From assembly GCF_016909185.1 (NCBI RefSeq), contig NZ_JAFBFH010000004.1:124001-188000 (forward strand): a stretch of 64,000 bases of DNA, in the 5' to 3' direction. The notes below the pieces were generated by a model. The model was not told the origin of the DNA and did not search any database. It was given only the letters and a program-made list of their open reading frames with translations. The translations under genes were made by a program, and so were the position numbers. This DNA is from Siminovitchia thermophila (GTDB taxonomy: Bacteria; Bacillota; Bacilli; Bacillales; Bacillaceae_C). Shown piece by piece: positions 26,324 to 34,271 of this stretch (positions are counted from its first letter, which is position 1; each line of letters begins with the position of its first letter).

Positions 26324-27727
26324 ATGAATAAAAACGATAGTGCATTTGGTCTTTTACCCGTTTTGCCTAAGGAAAGGGTATGGAATGGCTTTGATTTTTC
26401 GATGGTGAATATTGGACTGGCTATTGCCACTTGGGGATTTTTAATTGGCGGCACACTGTCGGAATTTGTCGATTTAAAAATGGGAATTGCCGCTTCACTT
26501 GCGGGTAATACTCTTGCAGTAATGATTATGGCACTGGTTACGACTTTGCCGTCGACTAAATATGGGATCGATCAATATGTTTCTTTTCGAAGTGTGTTTG
26601 GCATTCAAGGAGTTAAATTGACTCTGGCGGTGATGGTTTTGATCGAGTTCGGCTGGTGCGCCGTTTTGGCGATTATGTTTGGCCGCGCTTCCAGTAATAT
26701 TCTTGGAGAAGTGACCAATATATCATCTACATCGGTGATGCCAATTATTATTTTTGCATTTATAGCGATTGTCATAAGTTGGCTCATTGTCGCTAAAGGA
26801 CCTGTTTCTATTAAGTGGCTTAATCGAATTGTTGCCCCTGGCTTAGTTTTGATCCTTCTTATTATGCTGGGCATATTATTAAGCAAATATTCGGTTGCTG
26901 AAATTTTTTCCTTCAAACCTTCTAATCCCGCTCCCGACCGCTGGTGGAATTATATGATCGCCTTTGAATTAAACCTTGCTGCTGGGCTTTCATGGTGGCC
27001 TATCATGGGAGGGCTTTCAAGACTTTGTAAAACACAGCGTGCCGGCTTTTGGCCGAATTTGATTGGATTAAACTTTTTCGCGGTATTTGGGCAAATTGTC
27101 GGTTTGATGGCAGGGCTTGCTCTTGGAACGAGTGATCCTACAGAGTGGATGATCCCGCTTGGGGGAGCGGTGCTTGGTATGATCGTACTTATATTTATAG
27201 CATTCGCCAATATTACGTCAATTACCTCGCTTGTTTTTTCAACATCTATGGCTTTAAAGCAGATTAAATGGGTTGAAAAAATGGAGTGGTCAAAGCTCAC
27301 ATTTTACTTTTTGTTATTGACCGTACCGCTCATCTTTTTCCCAGATGAAGTGTATAGTCGCTTTAATACATTTCTAGCGGTGTGTGGAACTTTCTTTGGG
27401 CCGCTTTCCGGGATATATTTTGTGGATTATTTTATTCTTCGGAAAAGACAGCTTGATATTCGCAATCTTTATTTCACCGATTCCGGAAAGCCATATTACT
27501 ATTGGGGCGGATTTAACTGGTCCGCAATAGCGGCATTTGTGATTTCGACGGCCGCTTATTTCATTATGTTAGATCCGATTACATTTGAGCATTCTACGGC
27601 TTTTCTCTATTCATCAGCGTCCATTCCAGCGACGATTTTTGGTGGAATCCTCCATTATATTTTCACAAAAATGATTGTGATTCCGAAACAATTGGGTGGA
27701 TATGTTAAAAGACAAGAGGAGACATGA
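26324..27727 (+). CDS. NCS1-type cytosine/purine permease
   Basis: About 467 residues and twelve hydrophobic segments. The N-terminal RVWNGFDFSMVNIGLAIATW, GGTLSEFVDLKMGIAASLAG and TKYGIDQYVSFRSVFGIQGV fit NCS1 nucleobase/allantoin/hydantoin-type symporters; YFVDYFILRKRQLDIRNLYF near residue 380 is typical of the family C-terminal part. Start ATG 26324 follows AAGGGGAATT. Imports a nitrogenous ring or related compound; the neighbouring amidase and alcohol dehydrogenase suggest the cell breaks that compound down. Followed by a truncated frame and terminator. Confidence 0.82.
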   Translation: MNKNDSAFGLLPVLPKERVWNGFDFSMVNIGLAIATWGFLIGGTLSEFVDLKMGIAASLAGNTLAVMIMALVTTLPSTKYGIDQYVSFRSVFGIQGVKLTLAVMVLIEFGWCAVLAIMFGRASSNILGEVTNISSTSVMPIIIFAFIAIVISWLIVAKGPVSIKWLNRIVAPGLVLILLIMLGILLSKYSVAEIFSFKPSNPAPDRWWNYMIAFELNLAAGLSWWPIMGGLSRLCKTQRAGFWPNLIGLNFFAVFGQIVGLMAGLALGTSDPTEWMIPLGGAVLGMIVLIFIAFANITSITSLVFSTSMALKQIKWVEKMEWSKLTFYFLLLTVPLIFFPDEVYSRFNTFLAVCGTFFGPLSGIYFVDYFILRKRQLDIRNLYFTDSGKPYYYWGGFNWSAIAAFVISTAAYFIMLDPITFEHSTAFLYSSASIPATIFGGILHYIFTKMIVIPKQLGGYVKRQEET

Positions 27728-27810
27728 ACATGAAAAAAGCTGTAATTGTCGGTAAAGGTGTCTTTCAGCAGTCTCCTAAAGGCGTCGCAAGGGGGTGCTT
27801 GCGATCTTAG
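27724..27810 (+). pseudogene. Truncated gene start (Rossmann-like N-terminus) running into a terminator
   Basis: Overlapping the permease stop, a 28-codon frame reads MNMKKAVIVGKGVFQQSP and ends inside a terminator hairpin. The beginning resembles the first beta strand of an NAD/FAD-binding oxidoreductase, but the glycine motif is not completed. It is probably the stump of a deleted downstream operon gene, though a genuine short peptide cannot be excluded. Confidence 0.4.
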
Positions 27811-27820
27811 CTTTTTTTTC
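27783..27820 (+). terminator. Terminator ending the adh-permease operon
   Basis: TCGCAAG (27785-27791) pairs with CTTGCGA (27798-27804), followed within a few bases by eight T (27812-27819). Confidence 0.85.
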
Positions 27821-27830
27821 TGCTTCTTAA

Positions 27831-27943
27831 CAGCGGACTAAAACCCCGCTGCTAGAAATTTTGCTTATTTTCATGAGGGAACGCTCCCGTTTGTACCTCG
27901 CTAAACGGGCGCTCGCCATTTTCTGAGCATTTCCAGAATAAGC
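27831..27943. other. Series of hairpins upstream of the cotA-like gene
   Basis: Two structures follow the terminator. A small hairpin pairs CAGCGG (27831-27836) with CCGCTG (27846-27851). A nested one has outer arms GCTTATT (27863-27869) and AATAAGC (27937-27943) and inner arms CCCGTTT (27886-27892) and AAACGGG (27903-27909). They end about 70 bases before the laccase gene. They could be leader structures of the coat gene or remains of a palindromic element. Confidence 0.5.
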
Positions 27944-28010
27944 AGGCACTTGCTCCAAACAAGGCTGTGTTGCATAACATGGCATTAAAAACAGTGGAGG
28001 TGCCTTTTAA

Positions 28011-29570
28011 ATGAAAACACATGATAAACCAGCGGCTGCTGTTGACCCTTCGAAACCCGAGACAATCCCAAAGTTCATTGATGATCTGCCCATTCCTGTA
28101 ACGGCCAAACCCAATCATAGAGAGGGGAAGGATTATTACGAAATCACAATGTTGCAAACTAAACATCGCTTTCATACATTTTTTCCGCCCACAACGGTAT
28201 GGGGCTTTAACGGGCAGTATGCCGGACCGACCATTCAGGCGGATTCACATAAACCAGTGCATATAAAATGGAGAAATAATCTTCCTGATAAACACCTTTT
28301 GCCGGTGGATCGGACGCTCCATGGTGTAGAGGGTAATCCCGAAGTACGAACCGTTGTCCATCTTCATGGAGCACATGTGTCCCCGGACAGCGATGGAAAT
28401 CCCGAAGCCTGGTTTTCCAGAGATTTTGCGCAAACAGGCCCTGCTTTCAAACGAAAAATATACGAGTATCCCAATTCCCAACCGGGAGCCACCTTGTGGT
28501 ATCATGACCATGCAATCGGTATTACAAGATTGAATGTGTATGCGGGGCTTGCCGGTTTTTATTTCATTCGTGACCCCTTTGAGAAACAGCTGAATCTTCC
28601 GGACGGAAAATACGATATACCGCTGATGATTCAAGATAAAGCTTTTCATGCGGATGGCTCCCTGTTTTACCCTGAAAATTCAAATCCTCCGGCATCAGTG
28701 AATCCATCCGTTCTTCCCTTTTTTGTCGGCAATACGATTACAGTGAACGGAAAGCTGTGGCCTCGTCTGAAGGTTGAGCCAAGGAAATACCGCTTGCGAT
28801 TTTTAAATGCATCCAATACGATTGGGTACACATTGAGGCTGGGGGACGGACGGGAGTTTTACCAGATCGCGACGGATGGAGGATTGCTGGAAAAGCCGGT
28901 TAAACTTCAGACGTTTTTGCTGGAGCCGGCTGAGCGGGCAGAGATCATTGTTGATTTTTCAAAGTTTCAAGGTAAAAAAATGATCCTGCAAAATACAAAT
29001 GTTGAAGGAGATATGGGAGTGATCATGCGCTTCGATGTCACTTTGCCACTTTCTAAAAAAGATACGAGCCAGGTTCCCGAACATATGAGGCCCACACAAT
29101 TTCCAGTAGAAGAGGCAGCTGATAAAATAAGGCTGCTTACATTAAGTGCCAGTACGGACAAATACAATCGACCAGTTTTCTTGCTTGATAATCGGACGTG
29201 GGATGACCCGGTGACTGAGAAGCCGGTTCGCGGCAGTACAGAAGTTTGGAAGTTTATCAATCTCACAGATTTTCCGCACCCTATGCATATCCATCTTGTC
29301 TTCTTTAAAATTTTACATCGGCGGCCGTTTGATCTTGAACGTTTTCAAGAGGACGGATCGATCGTGTATACGGGACCTGAGGTGGAGCCGGAGCCGTATG
29401 AACGGGGATGGAAAGACACGGTGAATGCCGCACCCGGTATGGTCACCAGCATTATCATGGAATTTAAGGAATTTACCGGCGACTATGTGTGGCATTGCCA
29501 TATATTAGAACATGAGGATTATGATATGATGCGGCCGATGAAGATTGTCGATGGGCCTGAAAAGTTTTAG
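28011..29570 (+). CDS. cotA: CotA-type spore coat laccase / bilirubin oxidase (multicopper oxidase)
   Basis: 519 residues in three cupredoxin domains with all copper motifs: HLHGAH (type 2/3, about residue 118), WYHDHAIG (about 163), HPMHIHLVFF (about 423) and HCHILEHEDYDMM near the C-terminus (type 1, with a probable axial Met). Length and motifs match B. subtilis CotA (513 residues). The enzyme oxidises phenols and forms the brown spore pigment on the outer coat, giving UV and peroxide protection. Start ATG follows GTGGAGGTG. Convergent with two CotF-like coat genes across a shared terminator. Confidence 0.92.
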   Translation: MKTHDKPAAAVDPSKPETIPKFIDDLPIPVTAKPNHREGKDYYEITMLQTKHRFHTFFPPTTVWGFNGQYAGPTIQADSHKPVHIKWRNNLPDKHLLPVDRTLHGVEGNPEVRTVVHLHGAHVSPDSDGNPEAWFSRDFAQTGPAFKRKIYEYPNSQPGATLWYHDHAIGITRLNVYAGLAGFYFIRDPFEKQLNLPDGKYDIPLMIQDKAFHADGSLFYPENSNPPASVNPSVLPFFVGNTITVNGKLWPRLKVEPRKYRLRFLNASNTIGYTLRLGDGREFYQIATDGGLLEKPVKLQTFLLEPAERAEIIVDFSKFQGKKMILQNTNVEGDMGVIMRFDVTLPLSKKDTSQVPEHMRPTQFPVEEAADKIRLLTLSASTDKYNRPVFLLDNRTWDDPVTEKPVRGSTEVWKFINLTDFPHPMHIHLVFFKILHRRPFDLERFQEDGSIVYTGPEVEPEPYERGWKDTVNAAPGMVTSIIMEFKEFTGDYVWHCHILEHEDYDMMRPMKIVDGPEKF

Positions 29571-29687
29571 AAAGCAAGTTTCGTTCCATCAGCCGGCGCT
29601 ATTACATTCAAAGTCGGTGAGATGTTCCATAGTTCTTGTTTTCCAACTTTACCTGGATTGGGAGATCTAAAATGCGCACCCACGCTG

Positions 29688-29733
29688 TTCAAAATAAAAA
29701 AGCAGACCAAAAGGTCCGCTTTTTTATTTTGAA
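29688..29733. terminator. Bidirectional terminator between cotA-like and CotF-like genes
   Basis: A 21-base arm (29688-29708) pairs with 29713-29733 around four A. The GC core GCAGACC/GGTCCGC is flanked by A and T tracts, so it works for both converging transcripts. Confidence 0.9.
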
Positions 29734-29736
29734 ATT

Positions 29737-30090
29737 TTATTGGATGTTGCCGCTATAGGGGAATTGATTCGTATAGCCAGTGTGCTGCTGGTATGATTGC
29801 TGGATTTTTTGCTCGTTTTCAGCATCCATTGCATACCAGCCCTTTTTGAACATGAGTTCAAACAGTCTTCTTTGTGCATGCTGGGTTTCATTAAAAATAG
29901 TCAACAAATCGTCGTATAAATGTTGATGGCTCGCTTCGTGCAGAGCGACCGCATAACTTCTTGTCAAGTATTTTTCCGTGGAAAGCATGTCATTCGTAAA
30001 GTCTCTTTCATTCATTTGCGGCGTTTTCGGCACTTGTGTGGCCGGGTTCTGGATTTTACGGCCTGTCTGGTTGTTGTGGTTTGTTTGCAA
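29737..30090 (-). CDS. CotF-like spore coat protein (YusN-related)
   Basis: 117 residues from TTG 30090 behind GAAGGGAG; an ATG at 30108 is also in frame but has no ribosome binding site. A polar, Gln/Asn-rich N-terminus is followed by MNERDFTNDMLSTEKYLTRS, SHQHLYDDLLTIFNETQHAQ and MFKKGWYAMDAENEQKIQQS, the C-terminal CotF/ferritin-like helices. Downstream of a second short gene of the same type; together they look like a small coat operon. The gene order beside fadN matches B. subtilis yusN. Confidence 0.72.
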   Translation of the reverse strand: MQTNHNNQTGRKIQNPATQVPKTPQMNERDFTNDMLSTEKYLTRSYAVALHEASHQHLYDDLLTIFNETQHAQRRLFELMFKKGWYAMDAENEQKIQQSYQQHTGYTNQFPYSGNIQ

Positions 30091-30109
30091 AATGATTTCT
30101 CCCTTCATC

Positions 30110-30385
30110 TTACATGAATTGGTTGTTCTGTTGTTTTTCTTGTAAATGGGTCATAAGTAATTCGTAGTGGCGTTGATGCATTTGCCCGCACTGGTCCAGT
30201 TCAGATTTTATGTCCCTATCCTGGCACTGCTGTGCAAAGAAATGGGCTTTTTTCATCGCCAGCAAGTTCCACGCCAACATATCATTGATATACGCCAAAT
30301 CTTTCGTTGTAATAACATGGGGCGGCTGCTCCATCATCGGCTGCTGATTTTGTGCTTGCTGCGGATTCATTTGTTCATTATGCAT
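30110..30385 (-). CDS. Small spore coat protein, CotF/YusN-like
   Basis: 91 residues: a Met/Gln/Asn-rich start (residues 1-22) and HVITTKDLAYINDMLAWNLL with KSELDQCGQMHQRHYELLMT, giving two long helices as in YusN-type CotF-like proteins. Start ATG 30385 follows TGAGGAGGG. The stop lies one base before an ATG of the next coat gene, so the two are translationally linked. Role in the spore coat is inferred from family and neighbours (cotA). Confidence 0.72.
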   Translation of the reverse strand: MHNEQMNPQQAQNQQPMMEQPPHVITTKDLAYINDMLAWNLLAMKKAHFFAQQCQDRDIKSELDQCGQMHQRHYELLMTHLQEKQQNNQFM

Positions 30386-30533
30386 TTATTTCCCTCCTCA
30401 ATGATGTCGGGATTAGTCTTTGTGGAAAAAATTGTTTTTATACATAATGTTGAGGAGAAGCCATTTTTTAAAAGGCAAAAATGGCTGGAAAGAGTCTCTA
30501 AAAGATGAAAAATAAAAAATTTTATAGAATTGA

Positions 30534-30562
30534 TTGCTTCACATAGAAAATTTCGATATATT
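30534..30562 (+). promoter_or_regulatory. Candidate SigmaA promoter of the fadNAE operon
   Basis: TTGCTT (30534-30539), a 17-base spacer and TATATT (30557-30562) lie upstream of the FadR box and the fadN start. Both hexamers are near consensus. Confidence 0.45.
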
Positions 30563-30612
30563 AATAAATAACCATACTTCATTTTCTAAAGGCATTTTTT
30601 TTAAAAGGAAAA

Positions 30613-30630
30613 TGAATGAGCATTCATTCA
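30613..30630 (+). promoter_or_regulatory. FadR (TetR family) operator controlling fadN
   Basis: TGAATGAGCATTCATTCA closely matches the known Bacillus FadR box (TGAATGA-ATTCATTCA palindrome) and lies 25 bases before the fadN start. In B. subtilis FadR represses the beta-oxidation genes and is released by long-chain acyl-CoA. Confidence 0.8.
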
Positions 30631-30654
30631 AAAAGTTGCAGAGGAGGAATTGCA

Positions 30655-33039
30655 TTGTCATTTCGCATTCGAAAAGCGGCAGTCCTTGGCTCGGGTGTTA
30701 TGGGATCCGGCATTGCCGCGCATCTTGCCAACGTGGGCATTCCAACTATCTTGTTGGACATCGTCCCGAAAGAACTGACTGCAGAAGAAAGGGAAAAAGG
30801 CCTGACACTGGAAGACAAAGCAGTACGGAACCGAAACGCGGAACAATCTTTAAAAAAGCTGTTCAAACAAAAACCGGCTCCGCTTTCCAGTAAAAAGAAC
30901 ATCAAGCTTATCACCGCCGGAAACTTGGTGGATGATTTGGAAAAGCTCGCTGAAGTAGACTGGATTATTGAAGTCGTTGTCGAAAATCTTTCCGTTAAAA
31001 AGCAAGTGTTTGAACAGGTGGACCGATACAGAAAGCCGGGAACACTTGTCAGCTCCAACACTTCGGGCATCTCCGTTGAAGCAATGGCCGCAGGGAGATC
31101 GGAGGATTTTCAAAAACATTTCATGGGAACGCATTTTTTTAACCCGCCGCGCTATTTAAAGCTGCTGGAAATCATTCCGACAGAGAAAACAGATCCGGAA
31201 GCATTGGCGTTTATGAAAACATTCAGTGAGGATGTCCTTGGCAAAGGAGTTGTCATAGCGAAGGATACACCTAACTTTATTGCCAATCGAATCGGGACGT
31301 ACGGGTTGCTCGTAACGGTCAGGGAAATGTTAAAGGGAGGCTACAGCATCGGGGAAGTGGATTCGATAACCGGACCGCTCATCGGAAGGCCGAAAAGCGC
31401 CACATTCCGCACCCTTGATGTTGTCGGGCTAGATACTTTTGTCCACGTCGCCAATAATGTATATGAACAAGTTGACGGGGAAGAGAAAGAAGTATTTAAA
31501 GTCCCCGGTTTCATGATGAAAATGCTTGAAAACGGCTGGCTGGGAAGTAAATCGGGACAAGGATTTTATTTGAAAAAAGGAAAAGAGATCCTTGAACTAA
31601 ATCCGGAAACATTGGATTATGGAGAGCGAAAAAAGCTAAAAACCCCTGCTTTGGAAATGGCAAAACAGGCCAAGGGAACGAAGAAAAAGTTGAAAGCGCT
31701 TATTTATTCGGATGATCGAGCAGGGAAACTGCTTTGGAACATCACTGCCCCCGTTTTGTCCATCTCAGCTGAATTGCTAGGTGAAATCGCCGATGACATT
31801 GTGTCCATTGACCGGGCCATGAAATGGGGATTTGGCTGGGAGCTTGGGCCGTTTGAAATATGGGACGCCATTGGAGTCGAACAATCCGTCCAAAAAATGG
31901 AAGAAGACGATATCAAAGTGCCTGAGTGGGTGAAGCAAATGATCGCCCGCGGAGAGTCCCGTTTTTACAAAGAAACGGAATCAGGACGGCAATTTTACAT
32001 GGGCGGCGAGTATAAGGAAGAAACACAGAATCCGAAGGTCATAGATTTGCGGCAATTGAAAAAACAAGGAAAAGTGCTCAAGAAGAACACTGGCGCGAGT
32101 TTCATAGATATCGGAGATGGAGTAGCCTTGCTGGAATTCCACTCTCCCAATAACGCGATCGGCTTCGATATTATTCAAATGATCAATCATGCCATCGAAG
32201 AAACGGAGAAGAACTTTAAAGGACTTGTCATTGGCAATCAAGGAAAAAATTTCTGTGTCGGCGCCAACTTAGCGATGATATTGATGGCTGCCCAGGATGA
32301 CGATATTTTTGAAGTGGATCTCGTTATCCGCCAATTCCAGCAGGCGATGATGAACATTAAATACAGTGAGAAGCCCGTTGTGGCAGCCCCATTTGGGATG
32401 ACGCTGGGCGGAGGCACGGAAGTATGCCTGCCAGCTGCGCGTATACAGGCATCTTTGGAAACATATATGGGTCTTGTTGAAACAGGTGTTGGCCTGATTC
32501 CGGGCGGAGGCGGAAATAAAGAGCTGTATATAAGAACGTTAAAACATTTTCCGGAAGGCATAGAGTTCGATTTGCAGAAAGTGGCAAACAAAGTGTTTGA
32601 AACGATCGCTATGGCGAAAGTATCGACATCCGCAGAAGAAGCAGCAGAAAACTTCTTTTTAAGTAAGGACGACGGGATCTCCGTCAATGGCGATCATTTG
32701 ATCCATGATGCGAAACAGGTCGTTCTTGACCTCCACGAAAAAGGATACAAGCCGCCTGTTCGAGAGAAGGTTCCGGTTACGGGCGAAACAGGCTATGCGA
32801 CACTGTTGCTTGGCGCGGAAGCGATGCGTCTTTCAGGGTATTTAACGGAGCATGATATGAAAATAGCGAAAAAGCTGGCATACGTCATTGCTGGGGGAAA
32901 AGTGCCTTATGGAACTGAAGTGGATGAGCAATATTTGCTTGACCTGGAAAGAGAGGCATTCATCAGTCTCGTGGCAAACCCGAAATCACAACAGCGCATG
33001 CAGCATATGCTCGTTAAGGGAAAACCGTTAAGAAACTAA
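30655..33039 (+). CDS. fadN: 3-hydroxyacyl-CoA dehydrogenase / enoyl-CoA hydratase, beta-oxidation multifunctional enzyme
   Basis: 794 residues from TTG 30655 behind AGAGGAGG. The N-terminal NAD-binding part has VLGSGVMGSGIAAHLANVG, and GTHFFNPPRYLKLLEIIP carries the catalytic His of hydroxyacyl-CoA dehydrogenases. The C-terminal crotonase part (from about residue 490) includes LVIGNQGKNFCVGANL, APFGMTLGGGTEVCLPAARI and VETGVGLIPGGGGNKELY with the catalytic Glu. The protein hydrates enoyl-CoA and oxidises the 3-hydroxyacyl-CoA. Very close to B. subtilis FadN down to the final MLVKGKPLRN. First gene of fadNAE. Confidence 0.95.
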   Translation: MSFRIRKAAVLGSGVMGSGIAAHLANVGIPTILLDIVPKELTAEEREKGLTLEDKAVRNRNAEQSLKKLFKQKPAPLSSKKNIKLITAGNLVDDLEKLAEVDWIIEVVVENLSVKKQVFEQVDRYRKPGTLVSSNTSGISVEAMAAGRSEDFQKHFMGTHFFNPPRYLKLLEIIPTEKTDPEALAFMKTFSEDVLGKGVVIAKDTPNFIANRIGTYGLLVTVREMLKGGYSIGEVDSITGPLIGRPKSATFRTLDVVGLDTFVHVANNVYEQVDGEEKEVFKVPGFMMKMLENGWLGSKSGQGFYLKKGKEILELNPETLDYGERKKLKTPALEMAKQAKGTKKKLKALIYSDDRAGKLLWNITAPVLSISAELLGEIADDIVSIDRAMKWGFGWELGPFEIWDAIGVEQSVQKMEEDDIKVPEWVKQMIARGESRFYKETESGRQFYMGGEYKEETQNPKVIDLRQLKKQGKVLKKNTGASFIDIGDGVALLEFHSPNNAIGFDIIQMINHAIEETEKNFKGLVIGNQGKNFCVGANLAMILMAAQDDDIFEVDLVIRQFQQAMMNIKYSEKPVVAAPFGMTLGGGTEVCLPAARIQASLETYMGLVETGVGLIPGGGGNKELYIRTLKHFPEGIEFDLQKVANKVFETIAMAKVSTSAEEAAENFFLSKDDGISVNGDHLIHDAKQVVLDLHEKGYKPPVREKVPVTGETGYATLLLGAEAMRLSGYLTEHDMKIAKKLAYVIAGGKVPYGTEVDEQYLLDLEREAFISLVANPKSQQRMQHMLVKGKPLRN

Positions 33040-33075
33040 TTATAGATAGATTGATAGAAAGCGAGGAGGAACATC

Positions 33076-34254
33076 ATGCGTGAAGCGGTCATCGTAGCCG
33101 GTGCGAGGACACCGGTGGGAAAAGCGAAAAAGGGGACACTTGCCCATGTGCGTCCGGATGATCTAGGGGCGCTCGTGGTCAAAGAAACGCTAAAGCGTGC
33201 GGGCAATTATGACGGAAATATTGATGATGTCATTTTTGGGTGTGCGATTCCGGAAGCGGAGCAAGGATTGAACATGGCCAGAAACATTAGTGGACTGGCG
33301 GGCTTGCCGGACGATGTTCCGGCCATTACGATCAATCGGTTTTGCTCATCAGGCTTGCAGTCAATCGCTTATGCGGCGGAAAGAATCATGCTTGGGGCAT
33401 CCGATACGATCATTGCCGGCGGCGCGGAGTCGATGAGCCTCGTACCGATGACGGGGCATATTGTCCGTCTAAATGCCAAGCTTGTCGAATCAGCTCCAGA
33501 ATACTATATGAGCATGGGCCATACGGCGGAGGAGGTTGCCAAACAATTTGGCGTAACCCGGGAAGACCAGGATGCATTTGCCGTCAGAAGCCATCAAAAA
33601 GCAGCGAAGGCCATTTCTGAAGGGAAATTCGATGAGGAGATCGTTCCGGTTGATGTGGCAGTTAGAACTGTTGGTCCCGATTTTAAACTCAAGGAAAAAC
33701 AAGTCCAGTTTACAAAGGATGAGGGTGTGCGTCCTGATACCAACATGGAGGCACTCGGAAAACTGCGGCCGGCATTTTCAGTCAACGGCTCGGTGACAGC
33801 GGGCAACTCATCGCAAACAAGCGATGGGGCGGCAGCTGTTATGGTCATGGAGCGTACAAAGGCCGACTCCCTTGGACTTACCCCCTTGGTAAAATTCCGT
33901 TCTTTTGCTGTGGCGGGTGTTCCACCGCAAATTATGGGAGTAGGGCCTGTAAAAGCCATACCGAAAGCACTCGAATTGGCAGGCTTGGAATTATCCGACA
34001 TTGGTTTGTTTGAATTGAATGAAGCATTTGCGTCACAGGCAATTCAGGTGGTAAGGGAGTTAGGGATTAATGAAGAAATCGTAAATGTCAACGGCGGTGC
34101 CATTGCGCTTGGGCATCCGTTGGGATGTACGGGCACAAAACTCACTTTGAGCCTTGCCCATGAAATGAAAAGAAGAAATGTTGAATTTGGCGTTGTGACG
34201 ATGTGTATTGGCGGAGGAATGGGCGCCGCGGGAGTATTTGAATTACTATCCTAA
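33076..34254 (+). CDS. fadA: Acetyl-CoA C-acyltransferase (3-ketoacyl-CoA thiolase)
   Basis: 392 residues of the thiolase family. Catalytic Cys in INRFCSSGLQS (about residue 90), NEAFASQAIQV, catalytic His in GGAIALGHPLGCTG (about 350) and the second Cys in CIGGGMGAAG (about 380). It cleaves 3-ketoacyl-CoA to acetyl-CoA and a shortened acyl-CoA. Start ATG follows GCGAGGAGG, 36 bases after fadN. Confidence 0.95.
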   Translation: MREAVIVAGARTPVGKAKKGTLAHVRPDDLGALVVKETLKRAGNYDGNIDDVIFGCAIPEAEQGLNMARNISGLAGLPDDVPAITINRFCSSGLQSIAYAAERIMLGASDTIIAGGAESMSLVPMTGHIVRLNAKLVESAPEYYMSMGHTAEEVAKQFGVTREDQDAFAVRSHQKAAKAISEGKFDEEIVPVDVAVRTVGPDFKLKEKQVQFTKDEGVRPDTNMEALGKLRPAFSVNGSVTAGNSSQTSDGAAAVMVMERTKADSLGLTPLVKFRSFAVAGVPPQIMGVGPVKAIPKALELAGLELSDIGLFELNEAFASQAIQVVRELGINEEIVNVNGGAIALGHPLGCTGTKLTLSLAHEMKRRNVEFGVVTMCIGGGMGAAGVFELLS

Positions 34255-34271
34255 AAAGGGAGGTTACTATT

